Of a stretch of 64,000 nt of DNA, positions 43,385-51,978 are shown one piece after another. Every line of letters starts with the position of its first letter. The stretch's first letter is position 1. The stretch spans positions 1 to 64,000 of the forward strand of contig CAYXVF010000011.1 in the NCBI GenBank assembly GCA_964468125.1, given 5' to 3'. Below the pieces are notes generated by a model, which did not search any database, had not been told where the DNA came from, and saw only the letters and a list, made by a program, of their open reading frames with translations. The position numbers and the translations under genes were made by a program. The DNA is from CAYXVF01 sp964468125 (GTDB lineage Bacteria; Myxococcota; XYA12-FULL-58-9; CAYXVF01).

Positions 43385-43408
43385 CGGGGGCCGCGGTGAC
43401 GACCCCCG
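43385..43408. terminator. Possible bidirectional hairpin between kinase and HU genes
   Basis: CGGGGG (43385-43390) and CCCCCG (43403-43408) can pair with a 12-base loop in the 44-base gap between two convergent genes. No T-run follows on either strand, so intrinsic termination is only weakly supported. Confidence 0.3.
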
Positions 43409-43420
43409 CCCGTATTCGTC

Positions 43421-43696
43421 TTACAATCGGTCCTTGAGGGCCTTGGCTGCGCGGAAGCCGACCGACTTCGACGCCTTGATCTTGATGACCTCACCGGTCT
43501 GCGGGTTGCGACCCTTGCGCGCCTTGCGCGAGCGCACCACAAAGGTCCCGAAACCGGGGTAGCTGAAGCGCTTTTCCTTCTTGATGGCGACGGTCATGTT
43601 GTCGAACACCGCGTCGATCATGTCCGCAGTCATCTTCTTGGTCACTTCGCCGTCAAACTTCTTGTAGAGGGCTTCAACGAGCTCTGCCTTGGTCAT
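43421..43696 (-). CDS. HU/IHF-family DNA-binding protein
   Basis: A 91-residue histone-like protein: MTKAELVEALYKKF, then FGTFVVRSRKARKGRNPQTG, the DNA-minor-groove arm with the intercalating Pro (RNPQTG), and KASKSVGFRAAKALKD. It bends and compacts DNA. Length and motif order match HU; sequence alone does not separate HU from IHF subunits. A long upstream region with a predicted promoter and direct repeats suggests dedicated control. Confidence 0.92.
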   Translation of the reverse strand: MTKAELVEALYKKFDGEVTKKMTADMIDAVFDNMTVAIKKEKRFSYPGFGTFVVRSRKARKGRNPQTGEVIKIKASKSVGFRAAKALKDRL

Positions 43697-44178
43697 GTTA
43701 CTCTCCTGGTTGCGGCCCGTGTCTCTCTCCTAGCGACATGCTCGGAGCAGGGTGCCAACCGCCTGAGTTTGGGCCGCCTCTGAGCCCCGAAGTTAGAGGG
43801 TCTCCGCGATCGGGGTCAAGGAAAGCCTTTTAAATCGCGGGTCTCCGCGATCCAGCGAGCGCCAAGGTAAGGCGCCCGTCGCGAGGAAAAAGCCATATTT
43901 TACAGTGCCTTACCTCGCCATATGTCTAGTGCAATCTAATGTATGGTACCCGTCGCACCCCGTCGCTTTTTTACAGCGTCGGAGCCCTGATTATCAGGCT
44001 TCCGAGGGGATGAGGTCGGGAAGAGCTGCAAAAACCTGCCTCTGATCGGTGTCGGTCTCTGGGGGGCTATGGAGAGTAGGCGTTCGGCCCCGGTTGGCGG
44101 GGTTCTGCTACTGCGAGTAGTTGAATATGACCTGTGTCCGTGGAGTGGTCGCGGTGTTTCGAGGCGGCACTCAGTGGC
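43697..44178. other. Structured intergenic region upstream of the HU gene
   Basis: 482 bp without a credible ORF. It contains the predicted HU promoter, a 14-bp direct repeat (43798-43811 and 43839-43852), a 9-bp inverted repeat (43865-43873 and 43907-43915, around an AT-rich loop) and a strong 27-nt hairpin at 43979-44005. Local base composition from 43880 to 43950 is much more AT-rich than the flanks. The segment 44006-44178, downstream of the minus-strand lipoprotein gene, shows nothing I recognise. Confidence 0.55.
43792..43819 (-). promoter_or_regulatory. Predicted sigma-70 promoter for the HU gene
   Basis: On the minus strand TTGACC (43819-43814) and TCTAAC (43797-43792) are 16 bases apart, about 95 bases upstream of the HU start. 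One copy of the 14-bp direct repeat lies within the spacer, so a protein bound there would block polymerase. Confidence 0.45.
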
Positions 44179-46626
44179 TCATTTCTTTGGGGTTTCGACG
44201 ACGCGCCGGCCCTTGCCATCGAAGGCGATGCGCTTCGCACTCTTGCCAGTGCCGTAGATGAAGACTCGGCCATCGCCATTCTTCTCGATTCGGTCTGGCA
44301 TTCCATCCCGCTCGGCGACGGCCTTTTCGTCGCCCTGCGCTTTCGCGATGAACGCGTCGAGGTCGGCCTGCGATCGCGCTTCGCTGAGTGCTCGGGTGCC
44401 GTCCTTCTTGGCTTTCTCGCACGCTGCGATGAGCCCGCGACGACTCACTTTCCCAAACGGGCCTTTCAGCGTGAGGCGCTCGTTGGCTCCGGGCTTGGCA
44501 TCGAGCGCCTCCGCCGCTTCCCTGCACTCATCAAAGCTGCCGAGCGCGCGAGAGATCCTCTGGATCCGATCCTTCGCGGCGCCGGAGCGGTCCTCGATCG
44601 CGGTGAGCGCCTTGCCTGCTCGTGCCTCGATCGCCTCGAGGGCGATCTGCCACTCTATGGCGGGCATGCGTGTGCGTTGTTTGTTCATCTCGGCCTGGCA
44701 GGCGCGCTGCATCCCGACCACGTCGAGGTTGCCGAGGGGAGTCTTCCGCCTGGCTCCGGGGCTCGCACCAGGAAGCTTCTCGGCCCCCTTCAGGCGCTCG
44801 GAGCACTCGCGCAGCGTGAGCACGGCGTTGGTCACCGCGCGTTTCAGCTCTGTGCCGTCACTGGCCGAATCGATCGCGGCGAGCGCCTTCGTGACGCCGG
44901 ACGCGAGGTCGTCGAATCCCTTTGACCACTCCGCATCGAAATCGCGCGTATTTCCCTTGCTGTCGAAACCGAACTTCGCGGTCTCGTTTCGCCCGACCTG
45001 ATAGTAAAAAATGCGCCCCCCTTGCACCGATTCGATCCTCGATGGGATTCCTCGCTCCTTGGCGACCCGAACCTCGTCGCCCTTCACGGTCGCGAGAAAC
45101 GCGCGCAGCTTCTTCTCACGCTCCGCGTCCTCTACGGACTGGCGTGCCTGCTGCAGTCGCGTGATGCATTCGGTCTCGATCCCCTTGACGGTGAGTGGCC
45201 CGAAGGGGGTCGGCGTTTCGTAGCGCCCATCGGCGTTGCGCTTGCGGGCAAGGGTTGCAGCGGAGAGCTTGCACCCGTCGAGAGCGGCGACCGCTTTCTC
45301 CCAGAGAACCGCTGCCTTCGCCGGATTCTCCTCTGCCCGTGCGGTGGCCGTCGCCTTCGTGACCGCATCCAAACTCGAGGCGAAGCCTTCGAGCTCCGCC
45401 TTCCACACGAGTCGTGGCTTTTCCTTGGCGACCGCCGAACCCCGCTTCGTACACGAACGTTGAAGCTGGCTGACCGTGAGCTCGCCAAAGGGCGAGGCAA
45501 AGGTCTTTCGGCGGTCGTAGCCGACCTTCGAGGTCGCTTCCCCCATGCGTTCGACGCACGCCCGCAGGGCGGCGCTGGCTTCGTCGGAGGCCAGCAGCTT
45601 CTTTCGCGCGCTCGTTGCGCCATCGTATTTGCCGAGTGTCGCGTCGACCTCGGCCACGACGGCTTTGACTAGCGCATTCCACTGCACGCTCGCGAGCTGA
45701 CCGGAGAAGCGCTCTTGGCGCGCGCCGCAATCCAAGCGGGTCTCGTCCAAGGTCTTCTCACCAAAGGCGGTACGAACCAGACGCGCTCCGTCGTAGTCCT
45801 TGCGTGCTGCGAGCTGCTCGAACTGGTCAACGCATTGCTCGAAGGCCACTGCCGCGGCCTGCAGCGCTTTGAGTTGAGTGTCTCGGTCTTGTGCTTCTTG
45901 CCCGATCTGAACCGCGCGTTCGCCGCGCGTGATGGAGGCGTCGAGGTACTCGCTGGTGGCGAGCTGCCACTGAGCGATCTTCAGTCTGTCCCGGAGGGCT
46001 TCGGCCTGCGCGTCTCGCTGATCCGCGTGTGCCTTGTAGCCGGCGTATTTCTCGTACTGCGACCCGTCCGCCCGCAGCTTGCCCAGCCGTTCGAGGACCT
46101 CCACCAACGAGGCCACGTCGTCTTCGGTGGGGACCCGCTGGTTCATGGCCACAAAGAGCGCTCTGCCGCGCTCGAGGGTGATCTCCCCGGCCTGGGTCAG
46201 CTCGGCGATCGCCGCGTTGCGGCGCTCGATTCGGTCACGCTCGAGCGCTTCCTCGAAACGCACCTTGGCCCGGGCGATCGCGTCTTCCTTGTCCTCGAAC
46301 TCCGGGTGGCCGCGGGTGAGCTCGTCAGCGTTTTCGACCTCGAGCTCCGCCCGTCGAAGGAGGCGCCCGGCATTCTCGAAGTCTTTCGCGTCGAGGGCGC
46401 GCTTGAATTGTCGCAAACGCTGACTGATCGCATTTATCCCGGCCTCCTCCTCGTCCTCACCCTCGAGGTAGTCGCTTTCAGTCCTCTCAGCGCTCGGGGC
46501 TTCGGAGCTTTCCTGGCGGTCTTCTGAGGGGCCAGATGGTCCACTCGGGCCTCCCCCCATCCCTTTGAGGACCGCGCAGCCAGAGGCAGCAAAGACGATG
46601 GTAGTCAGGGCGATCGACAGACGCAT
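44179..46626 (-). CDS. Large lipoprotein with repeated FGxLTV modules
   Basis: An 815-residue lipoprotein (FAASGC lipobox) followed by a Ser/Pro/Glu-rich linker and a long, highly charged helical body. Five related modules end in a motif of the form PFGxLTVxxLxxxC: AFGEKTLDETRLDC, SPFGELTVSQLQRSC, TPFGPLTVKGIETEC, TPLGNLDVVGMQRAC and GPFGKVSRRGLIAAC, spaced roughly 85-160 residues. The C-terminus has two units with GRxFxYxxGxxxxxxFDxKG. No known family is recognised. The ATG at 46626 was chosen for the signal peptide and GGAG upstream. It lies 10 bases after the deformylase stop, so the two are probably co-transcribed. Confidence 0.75.
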   Translation of the reverse strand: MRLSIALTTIVFAASGCAVLKGMGGGPSGPSGPSEDRQESSEAPSAERTESDYLEGEDEEEAGINAISQRLRQFKRALDAKDFENAGRLLRRAELEVENADELTRGHPEFEDKEDAIARAKVRFEEALERDRIERRNAAIAELTQAGEITLERGRALFVAMNQRVPTEDDVASLVEVLERLGKLRADGSQYEKYAGYKAHADQRDAQAEALRDRLKIAQWQLATSEYLDASITRGERAVQIGQEAQDRDTQLKALQAAAVAFEQCVDQFEQLAARKDYDGARLVRTAFGEKTLDETRLDCGARQERFSGQLASVQWNALVKAVVAEVDATLGKYDGATSARKKLLASDEASAALRACVERMGEATSKVGYDRRKTFASPFGELTVSQLQRSCTKRGSAVAKEKPRLVWKAELEGFASSLDAVTKATATARAEENPAKAAVLWEKAVAALDGCKLSAATLARKRNADGRYETPTPFGPLTVKGIETECITRLQQARQSVEDAEREKKLRAFLATVKGDEVRVAKERGIPSRIESVQGGRIFYYQVGRNETAKFGFDSKGNTRDFDAEWSKGFDDLASGVTKALAAIDSASDGTELKRAVTNAVLTLRECSERLKGAEKLPGASPGARRKTPLGNLDVVGMQRACQAEMNKQRTRMPAIEWQIALEAIEARAGKALTAIEDRSGAAKDRIQRISRALGSFDECREAAEALDAKPGANERLTLKGPFGKVSRRGLIAACEKAKKDGTRALSEARSQADLDAFIAKAQGDEKAVAERDGMPDRIEKNGDGRVFIYGTGKSAKRIAFDGKGRRVVETPKK

Positions 46627-46636
46627 GGACGGGCTC

Positions 46637-47212
46637 CTAGTTTCCGTATCGTTCGACCAGCCGCTTGGCATACTCTGCGAAGCGGGCCTTCTCGAAGCGC
46701 TCGAAGTGTTCGACGGTGCACAGACTTCGGCTGTCGACCAGCCGGTCGACGAAGAGAACCCCATCGAGATGGTCGTGCTCGTGTTGAAAGGTGCCAGCGG
46801 TGAGTCCACGCAACTCGAAGGCGACCGGGGCCCCTTCGCGATCGAGGCCGCTCACGTGGACCTCGGCGAAACGCTCCACCCGGCCTCGTAGGTTTGGCAC
46901 GCTCAAGCACCCCTCGAAGTTTTCAAAGCGCTCGTCGGACAGTGGGGTGACCATGGGGTTCACCAACACGGTGAGCGGGAAGTCTGGCTTGTAGGGGTAG
47001 CGCGGGTTGTCGCGATTCTCGACGATGAAGACTCTGCGGGTGTCGTAGACTTGATTGGCAGCGATACCTGCGCCATTCGCGTCCCGCTTCGTCTCGATCA
47101 TGTCGTCGATGAGGCGCTGAAACTCGGCGCTCTCGAGCTCTTCCGGTGAGACCTCCCGCGCACGCTGGCGCAGCACCGGGTGCCCCAACTGGGCGATCTT
47201 CAACAAACTCAT
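46637..47212 (-). CDS. def: Peptide deformylase
   Basis: A 191-residue metalloenzyme removing the N-terminal formyl group from nascent proteins. The three motifs are GAGIAANQ (motif 1), EGCLSVP (motif 2, metal-binding Cys) and QHEHDHLDG (motif 3, HExxH). Length is slightly above the usual 165-175 because of a C-terminal extension. Start ATG at 47212. It is divergent from mutH with about 60 bases between. Confidence 0.95.
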   Translation of the reverse strand: MSLLKIAQLGHPVLRQRAREVSPEELESAEFQRLIDDMIETKRDANGAGIAANQVYDTRRVFIVENRDNPRYPYKPDFPLTVLVNPMVTPLSDERFENFEGCLSVPNLRGRVERFAEVHVSGLDREGAPVAFELRGLTAGTFQHEHDHLDGVLFVDRLVDSRSLCTVEHFERFEKARFAEYAKRLVERYGN

Positions 47213-47275
47213 GGACGCATCCTACCGGTTTTCGCCGGATGACAAAGGCCGGACTCCCGTGCAAGGTCCTCGTCG

Positions 47276-47941
47276 ATGGCGAGTGCGCACAGACGTCCAC
47301 CCCCCCACGACGAGGGCGAGCTGATGGTTCGTGCGCGGGCCCTGGTGGGGAGGAGCGTTCGAGAGCTCGCCGGCGCCCTCTCGGTCGCCCTCCCGGGCGA
47401 TTCACGACGTGCAAAGGGATTTGTTGGCCAGTTGGTGGAGCTCGCCCTCGGTGCGGACCCGGACGCCGGTGAGCGTCCCGACTTTGTTGCTCTCGGTGTC
47501 GAGCTCAAGACGCTCCCGCTCAACGCCCGTGGCCTGCCCAGCGAATCGACCTTCTGCTGCTCCATCGCACTCGAGCACGCCGAGCTCGCCCGCTGGGAGA
47601 GCTCGCGACTGCGTCAGCGGATCGCCCGTGTCCTCTTCGTGCCGATGGACGGGGCGAAGATTGCGGCACTACCGGACCGACGTTTTCACGCACCGGTGAT
47701 CTGGAGCCCGAGTCCGGCGCAAGAAGAGCTTCTTCGAGGCGACTGGCGCGAGCTGATCGGGCGTTTGGGAGCGGGTTTGCCCGTGAGTGCACACCTCGGG
47801 CAAGTGCTGCAGGTGCGCCCGAAGGCGCGGGACTCTCGCGTTCGGGTCTCCGCTGTAGGAGAAGAGCGCAGCCCGGTTGCGTTTTATCTGCGTGCGCGTT
47901 TCACCGCACAGCTCCTGCAGCGAAGCGACGGAGAAGCATGA
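47276..47941 (+). CDS. mutH: MutH-family mismatch-repair endonuclease
   Basis: A 221-residue protein. DSRRAKGFVGQLVELALGAD and RPDFVALGVELKTLPLN match MutH, with the catalytic D69, E76 and K78 in the DX6EXK arrangement of the E. coli enzyme (D70, E77, K79). Family members nick unmethylated GATC on the new strand when activated by MutL. It is the full family length. Known mainly from gammaproteobacteria with Dam methylation; neither dam, mutS nor mutL is in this window. The stop overlaps the following hydrolase start (ATGA). Confidence 0.85.
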   Translation: MASAHRRPPPHDEGELMVRARALVGRSVRELAGALSVALPGDSRRAKGFVGQLVELALGADPDAGERPDFVALGVELKTLPLNARGLPSESTFCCSIALEHAELARWESSRLRQRIARVLFVPMDGAKIAALPDRRFHAPVIWSPSPAQEELLRGDWRELIGRLGAGLPVSAHLGQVLQVRPKARDSRVRVSAVGEERSPVAFYLRARFTAQLLQRSDGEA

Positions 47942-48789
47942 AGGAAGAGCTAGAGATCGAGATCCCCGGATTGACCCTCGCGGCAGTCGCCTACGGCCCC
48001 GAAGACGGGCGCCCGGTGCTAGCCCTGCACGGCTGGCTCGACAACGCCGCGAGCTTTGCGCCGCTGGCCCCCTTGCTCGAGGGATGTCGCGTCGTCTGCC
48101 TCGACTCGGCGGGGCACGGCCGCTCGGAACACCGCGCGGAGCATGCGGGTTATCATTTCATCGACTGGATCCCCGACGTCGTCGCAGCGGCCGACGCCTT
48201 GGGCTGGGAGCGCTTCACCCTGATGGGGCACTCGATGGGCGCAGCCATCGCGAGCCTCACCGCTGGTACCTATCCGGACCGGGTCGATGCACTCGTGTTG
48301 ATCGACGGCCTGGCGCCGGTGACCACGCAGCCTGGCGATGTGCCGGGCACGCTACGAAGCTTCATCGACCAGCAGCGACGCCTCGGCAAAAAAACACCGA
48401 AGCCCTATCCGAGCATCGATGTGATGGTCGAACGCCTCTATCGGGTCGTTGCCGACCTGACACCCGAGACCGCTAGGCTCATCGTCGAGCGCCAAGCGAA
48501 AGAGGTCGACGGCGGCTACACGTGGAGCTACGACCCGCGCCTGCGGCGCACGTCTTCGATGCGCTTCAGCCCGGAGCACGTCGATGCCTTTCTCCGAGCC
48601 GTGGAAGCACCGGCGCTCTTCGTGCGCCCGCGAGACGGAATTCCCATCCCCCCCGAGCTCATCGAGCGAGCGCTGACACTATTGGGCAACGCCCGCATCT
48701 TTGAGATGGACGGTAAGCACCACGCGCACATGGATGCGCCCGAGGACGTCGCCCGCGCGATCCTCGAGTTCTTGGGCTCGAGCGTGTGA
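47938..48789 (+). CDS. Alpha/beta hydrolase
   Basis: A 283-residue alpha/beta-hydrolase fold protein: LALHGWLDNAASF (oxyanion hole region), GHSMGAAIA (nucleophile elbow, Ser), and a His in KHHAHMDAPEDVA near the C-terminus. Substrate is not predictable; similar proteins act as esterases or haloperoxidase-like hydrolases. Four-base overlap with mutH. Confidence 0.85.
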   Translation: MKEELEIEIPGLTLAAVAYGPEDGRPVLALHGWLDNAASFAPLAPLLEGCRVVCLDSAGHGRSEHRAEHAGYHFIDWIPDVVAAADALGWERFTLMGHSMGAAIASLTAGTYPDRVDALVLIDGLAPVTTQPGDVPGTLRSFIDQQRRLGKKTPKPYPSIDVMVERLYRVVADLTPETARLIVERQAKEVDGGYTWSYDPRLRRTSSMRFSPEHVDAFLRAVEAPALFVRPRDGIPIPPELIERALTLLGNARIFEMDGKHHAHMDAPEDVARAILEFLGSSV

Positions 48790-48931
48790 AGGGAACCGCG
48801 GGGGGCGCAACGCGACCCAAGAGAGAATGGGTCAAGCCTCGCAGCATCTCCATCGCCTGAATAAGCCTCCGAGTGCCTGCGTCGATCTCCCGGGAACCCA
48901 AAATGGCTCCCGAACTAGAATGGAGAATGCG

Positions 48932-49366
48932 ATGCGATGTTCATTTCTGGTGCTCTTTCTGGTTTTCGGCTCGGCGTGCGCCGCTTTTGCCCCCACGGAC
49001 GTGGTCGTCACCGGTGTTCCGCGCGAGGCACTAACCAAAAACCATCCGGTTCAGCTATTCATTGCTGAAGCGCCTGAGACACCATTTCAGGAGATCGGTG
49101 TGGTAGAGGTTCGCTCCAGCCGACTCAGCTGGAGCGTCGACTGGGCAAAGGATGAGGCTAGAAGGCTCGGGGCCAATGCCCTCGTCCTGCTCTCCTCGGC
49201 GCAAGAACTGGAAACGAACGCCGTCGTCCATCGTCATTCGACGACCACCGTGAGCGACGCTCAGGGTCGACCTCTAGGGACGGTTCGTTCCCGAACGCCG
49301 GAGCAACAGATCGAGTCCCGCAACGTCTATCGGTTCAAAATTGGCGTTCTGTCCGACGAAAGATGA
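48932..49366 (+). CDS. Small lipoprotein of unknown function
   Basis: A 144-residue protein with a lipobox-like signal (LVFGSAC). The mature sequence EIGVVEVRSSRLSWSVDWAK followed by DEARRLGANALVLL resembles small lipoproteins with a compact alpha/beta fold, but no named family is assigned. The ATG at 48932 has GGAG six bases upstream; an ATG four codons earlier is possible. Confidence 0.6.
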   Translation: MRCSFLVLFLVFGSACAAFAPTDVVVTGVPREALTKNHPVQLFIAEAPETPFQEIGVVEVRSSRLSWSVDWAKDEARRLGANALVLLSSAQELETNAVVHRHSTTTVSDAQGRPLGTVRSRTPEQQIESRNVYRFKIGVLSDER

Positions 49367-49602
49367 TTCGCTTCGTTGGTGGCTTGGGGCCGCTGCAGGG
49401 CATGGGTGTGTCGGGCGCCATAACTCGGAGCTTCGAGGCGCACGACGGCGGAACGCGCATCACTTCCGACTATGTCGTCTCGGGCTTCTTGCCCGGCGGC
49501 TTTGAGAAGCTCGCTCCCGCCGTCGACTCGGGGATTCAGGGGCAGATCTCACGGCTCGCCACTTGGGCTAGCGGAGCGAAGATGCCCTCTGGGCGTCCGT
49601 GA
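49363..49602 (+). pseudogene. C-terminal fragment of an SRPBCC (START-like) protein
   Basis: A 79-codon frame encoding LRFVGG-type sequence: GGLGPLQGMGVSGAITRSFE, GGTRITSDYVVSG and FEKLAPAVDSGIQGQISRLA, the last strands and C-terminal helix of SRPBCC/AHSA1-like proteins, which are normally about 150 residues. The N-terminal half is missing. The frame overlaps the preceding lipoprotein stop, suggesting that a deletion joined the two. Probably non-functional. Confidence 0.6.
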
Positions 49603-49616
49603 CTCACGCGACGCGG

Positions 49617-50105
49617 CTAGGCCCCCTGGGTCGTGTCGTCTGGGGCTGTGTCCTCCTCCGCGAGAGAGGAGGATGGCGCGTTGACCGGCGCGAGCGGGGG
49701 CTTGAGGACCGGGATCTCCGCACCCTTGCGACGCATTTCGGTCAGGAAGTCTTTGATCATCTTCTCGACGGCCTTGCGCTCCCTCCGGCCGATCCGGGTG
49801 AATTCGAGCCCCATCCCGCTCGGAGCGCCGTCGCTCTTGGCCTCGCTGGACCAGCGGACCACGCATTCCGCATGAATCGGCTGTCTGGTCTCGGGGATTT
49901 GAAAGCGGATCTCGAACTGCGATCCCTTGGGGAGGGGGTTTCCGGTCACCACGAATACGCCGTTCTTCGAGATGTTGGTGATCCGGGACTGGAGGAGGAC
50001 GTCGCGACCCGGATAGTCCACCGGGATTCCACCGGGGTAGGGCACGCGAAAGTAACTCGCGAGAACGGGGATCGGGACCTCGCCCTTCATGGACGCAGGA
50101 TTCAT
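49617..50105 (-). CDS. PilZ-domain protein (myxobacterial TIGR02266-like)
   Basis: A 162-residue PilZ protein: VPVDYPGRDVLLQSRITNIS, NISKNGVFV (the (N/D)xSxxG-like motif, with an Asn-Gly), and GMGLEFTRIGRRERKAVEKM. Many bind cyclic di-GMP through an RxxxR motif near the start; here that motif is not clear (YFRVPYPGG), so binding is uncertain. The acidic C-terminal tail is low-complexity. The start at 50105 is a choice among three close ATGs. Confidence 0.75.
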   Translation of the reverse strand: MNPASMKGEVPIPVLASYFRVPYPGGIPVDYPGRDVLLQSRITNISKNGVFVVTGNPLPKGSQFEIRFQIPETRQPIHAECVVRWSSEAKSDGAPSGMGLEFTRIGRRERKAVEKMIKDFLTEMRRKGAEIPVLKPPLAPVNAPSSSLAEEDTAPDDTTQGA

Positions 50106-50220
50106 CGGAAACCTGCCATTTCCAAGCATTTTTTGCTTTTACCGGGGCGGATCCATACACACCCTACCGGAAGCCGGCCGTTGCCGATGAGCGCTGCCGG
50201 CTAAGACCAACGAGAGGTTC

Positions 50221-51978
50221 ATGGGTAGGCTTTGGCAATTCGCCCGCCGACGTTGGCATCGTTGGCTTTGGGGCATCGCGTTGCTCGCCCTCACCAACGC
50301 GGCCGCGATGGTGATTCCGCAGCTGTTTCGCTTTGCGATCGACGGGATCAGCGCAGGCGCCGCGATCGGAGATCTGCGTGGCATCGCGCTGACGATGGTG
50401 CTGATCGCCGTCGGAAGCGCGGCGTTTCGCTCCCTCAGCCGGATCCACATCTTCTTTGCCGCCCGAGACGTGGAAAAGGACCTGCGCTGCGCTTACTACG
50501 AGCACCTCTCCACTCAGCCGCCGTCCTACTTCGAGAACAATCCGGTGGGCGATCTGATGAGTCGAGCCACCAATGACCTGACCCAGGTGCGTCTGATGCT
50601 CGGGCCGGGTGTGCTCAACGTCGTCAATACGTCGATCGCTTACAGCATCGCGATCCCGCTCATGGCGTCGATTTCCTGGAAGCTCACGCTCCTCACCCTC
50701 GCGGTCTATCCCCCCTCGCTCTTCCTGATGCGCTGGCTTGCTCGAAAACTGTTCATTCAGACCCGGGAGCAGCAGCGCCAGCTCGGGCAGATCTCGAATT
50801 TCATCCAGGAGAACCTCGCTGGCGCTCACGTCGTGCGCGCCTTCAACCAGGAAGAGCGCCAGGCGCGCGCCTTCGACGAACACAACCAACGCTACTACGC
50901 GGCGAGTGTGAGCCTGGTTCTGATCCGCAGCTGGTTGTTTCGCGTGATCATGGTGATCGGCAACCTTGGAGTCATGCTCGCCGTATTCTTCGGCTCCCTC
51001 GACGTACTGGCCGGGACAGTGAGTGTTGGGGAACTCGTTGCCATCGTGGAGTACATGGCGCTCTTGAGCTGGCCCACCTTCGCTCTCGGATGGGTGCTCT
51101 CGACGATTCAGCGGGGTCGAGCATCGATGGTTCGGTTGAACGAGGTCTTGGATGTGACCCCCGCCATCGTTTCGGGCGAGGGCGATCATGCGGACGCACC
51201 ACCGACGGTGATGGTCGACGGGTTGACCGTCGGCTACGAGGGAGACGATGACGTGGTCCTGAGGGGAATCTCGTTTGAGGTACCCGCGGGGACCACCCTC
51301 GGGATCGTCGGGTCCGTCGGCGGTGGAAAATCGACGCTCGTGCGCGCCTTGATGCGACTGATCGACGTCGAGCCGCGGCAGGTTTTCGTGGGCGGCCACG
51401 ATGTCACCGAATGGCGTTTGGACAATCTCCGAGCCATGTTCGGCTACACCCCGCAGCTCCACGTCCTGTTCAGCAAGACGCTGGCGGAGAACGTGCGTTT
51501 CGGGCGTCCGGAGGCCGGAGACGGCGAAGTGCGAGCCGCGCTCGAAGCGGCTGCGTTCGATCCGGAGTCGCAGGGCCTTCCCCAGGGTCTGACGACGCCG
51601 ATCGGCGAGCGTGGTATCGCGCTGTCTGGAGGGCAGAAACAACGCACATCCCTCGCGCGCGCGCTCCTCATGGACCCTCCGATCCTCGTCCTAGACGATG
51701 CGCTCGCCTCCGTGGACGCGGAGACGGAGACCAAAATCCTCGACCACTTGCGCGAGATGCGGCGGGGGCGGACGACGCTCATCATCGCCCACCGCATCAG
51801 CGCGGTGCAGGATGCTGACAGCATCATCGTTCTCGATGATGGCAAAATCGTCGAGCGTGGCACCCATGGCGAGCTTTGCGCCGCGGGCGGCTTCTACGCG
51901 CAGCTGGTGAAGCGTCAGGAGCTCGCGGACGCGAACACCCAACACGACGCCCCGCGCGTGATGGAGAAGATCGGGTGA
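50221..51978 (+). CDS. ABC exporter half-transporter with degenerate Walker B (MdlA-like)
   Basis: A 585-residue protein with six membrane helices (TMD about 1-320) and a nucleotide-binding domain: Walker A GSVGGGKST, signature LSGGQKQR, Walker B ILVLDDALASVD. The catalytic Glu after Walker B is Asp493, as in the degenerate-site subunit of heterodimeric exporters such as TM287. GAGAGGTTC lies upstream of the ATG. It overlaps its partner gene by four bases (GTGA). Probably exports lipids or drugs; the substrate is unknown. Confidence 0.9.
   Translation: MGRLWQFARRRWHRWLWGIALLALTNAAAMVIPQLFRFAIDGISAGAAIGDLRGIALTMVLIAVGSAAFRSLSRIHIFFAARDVEKDLRCAYYEHLSTQPPSYFENNPVGDLMSRATNDLTQVRLMLGPGVLNVVNTSIAYSIAIPLMASISWKLTLLTLAVYPPSLFLMRWLARKLFIQTREQQRQLGQISNFIQENLAGAHVVRAFNQEERQARAFDEHNQRYYAASVSLVLIRSWLFRVIMVIGNLGVMLAVFFGSLDVLAGTVSVGELVAIVEYMALLSWPTFALGWVLSTIQRGRASMVRLNEVLDVTPAIVSGEGDHADAPPTVMVDGLTVGYEGDDDVVLRGISFEVPAGTTLGIVGSVGGGKSTLVRALMRLIDVEPRQVFVGGHDVTEWRLDNLRAMFGYTPQLHVLFSKTLAENVRFGRPEAGDGEVRAALEAAAFDPESQGLPQGLTTPIGERGIALSGGQKQRTSLARALLMDPPILVLDDALASVDAETETKILDHLREMRRGRTTLIIAHRISAVQDADSIIVLDDGKIVERGTHGELCAAGGFYAQLVKRQELADANTQHDAPRVMEKIG

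Noticed and set aside
43979..44005. Strong hairpin as a rho-independent terminator
   Set aside because: The T-run lies on the wrong side on the plus strand, and the minus strand has A after the hairpin; no gene ends there.
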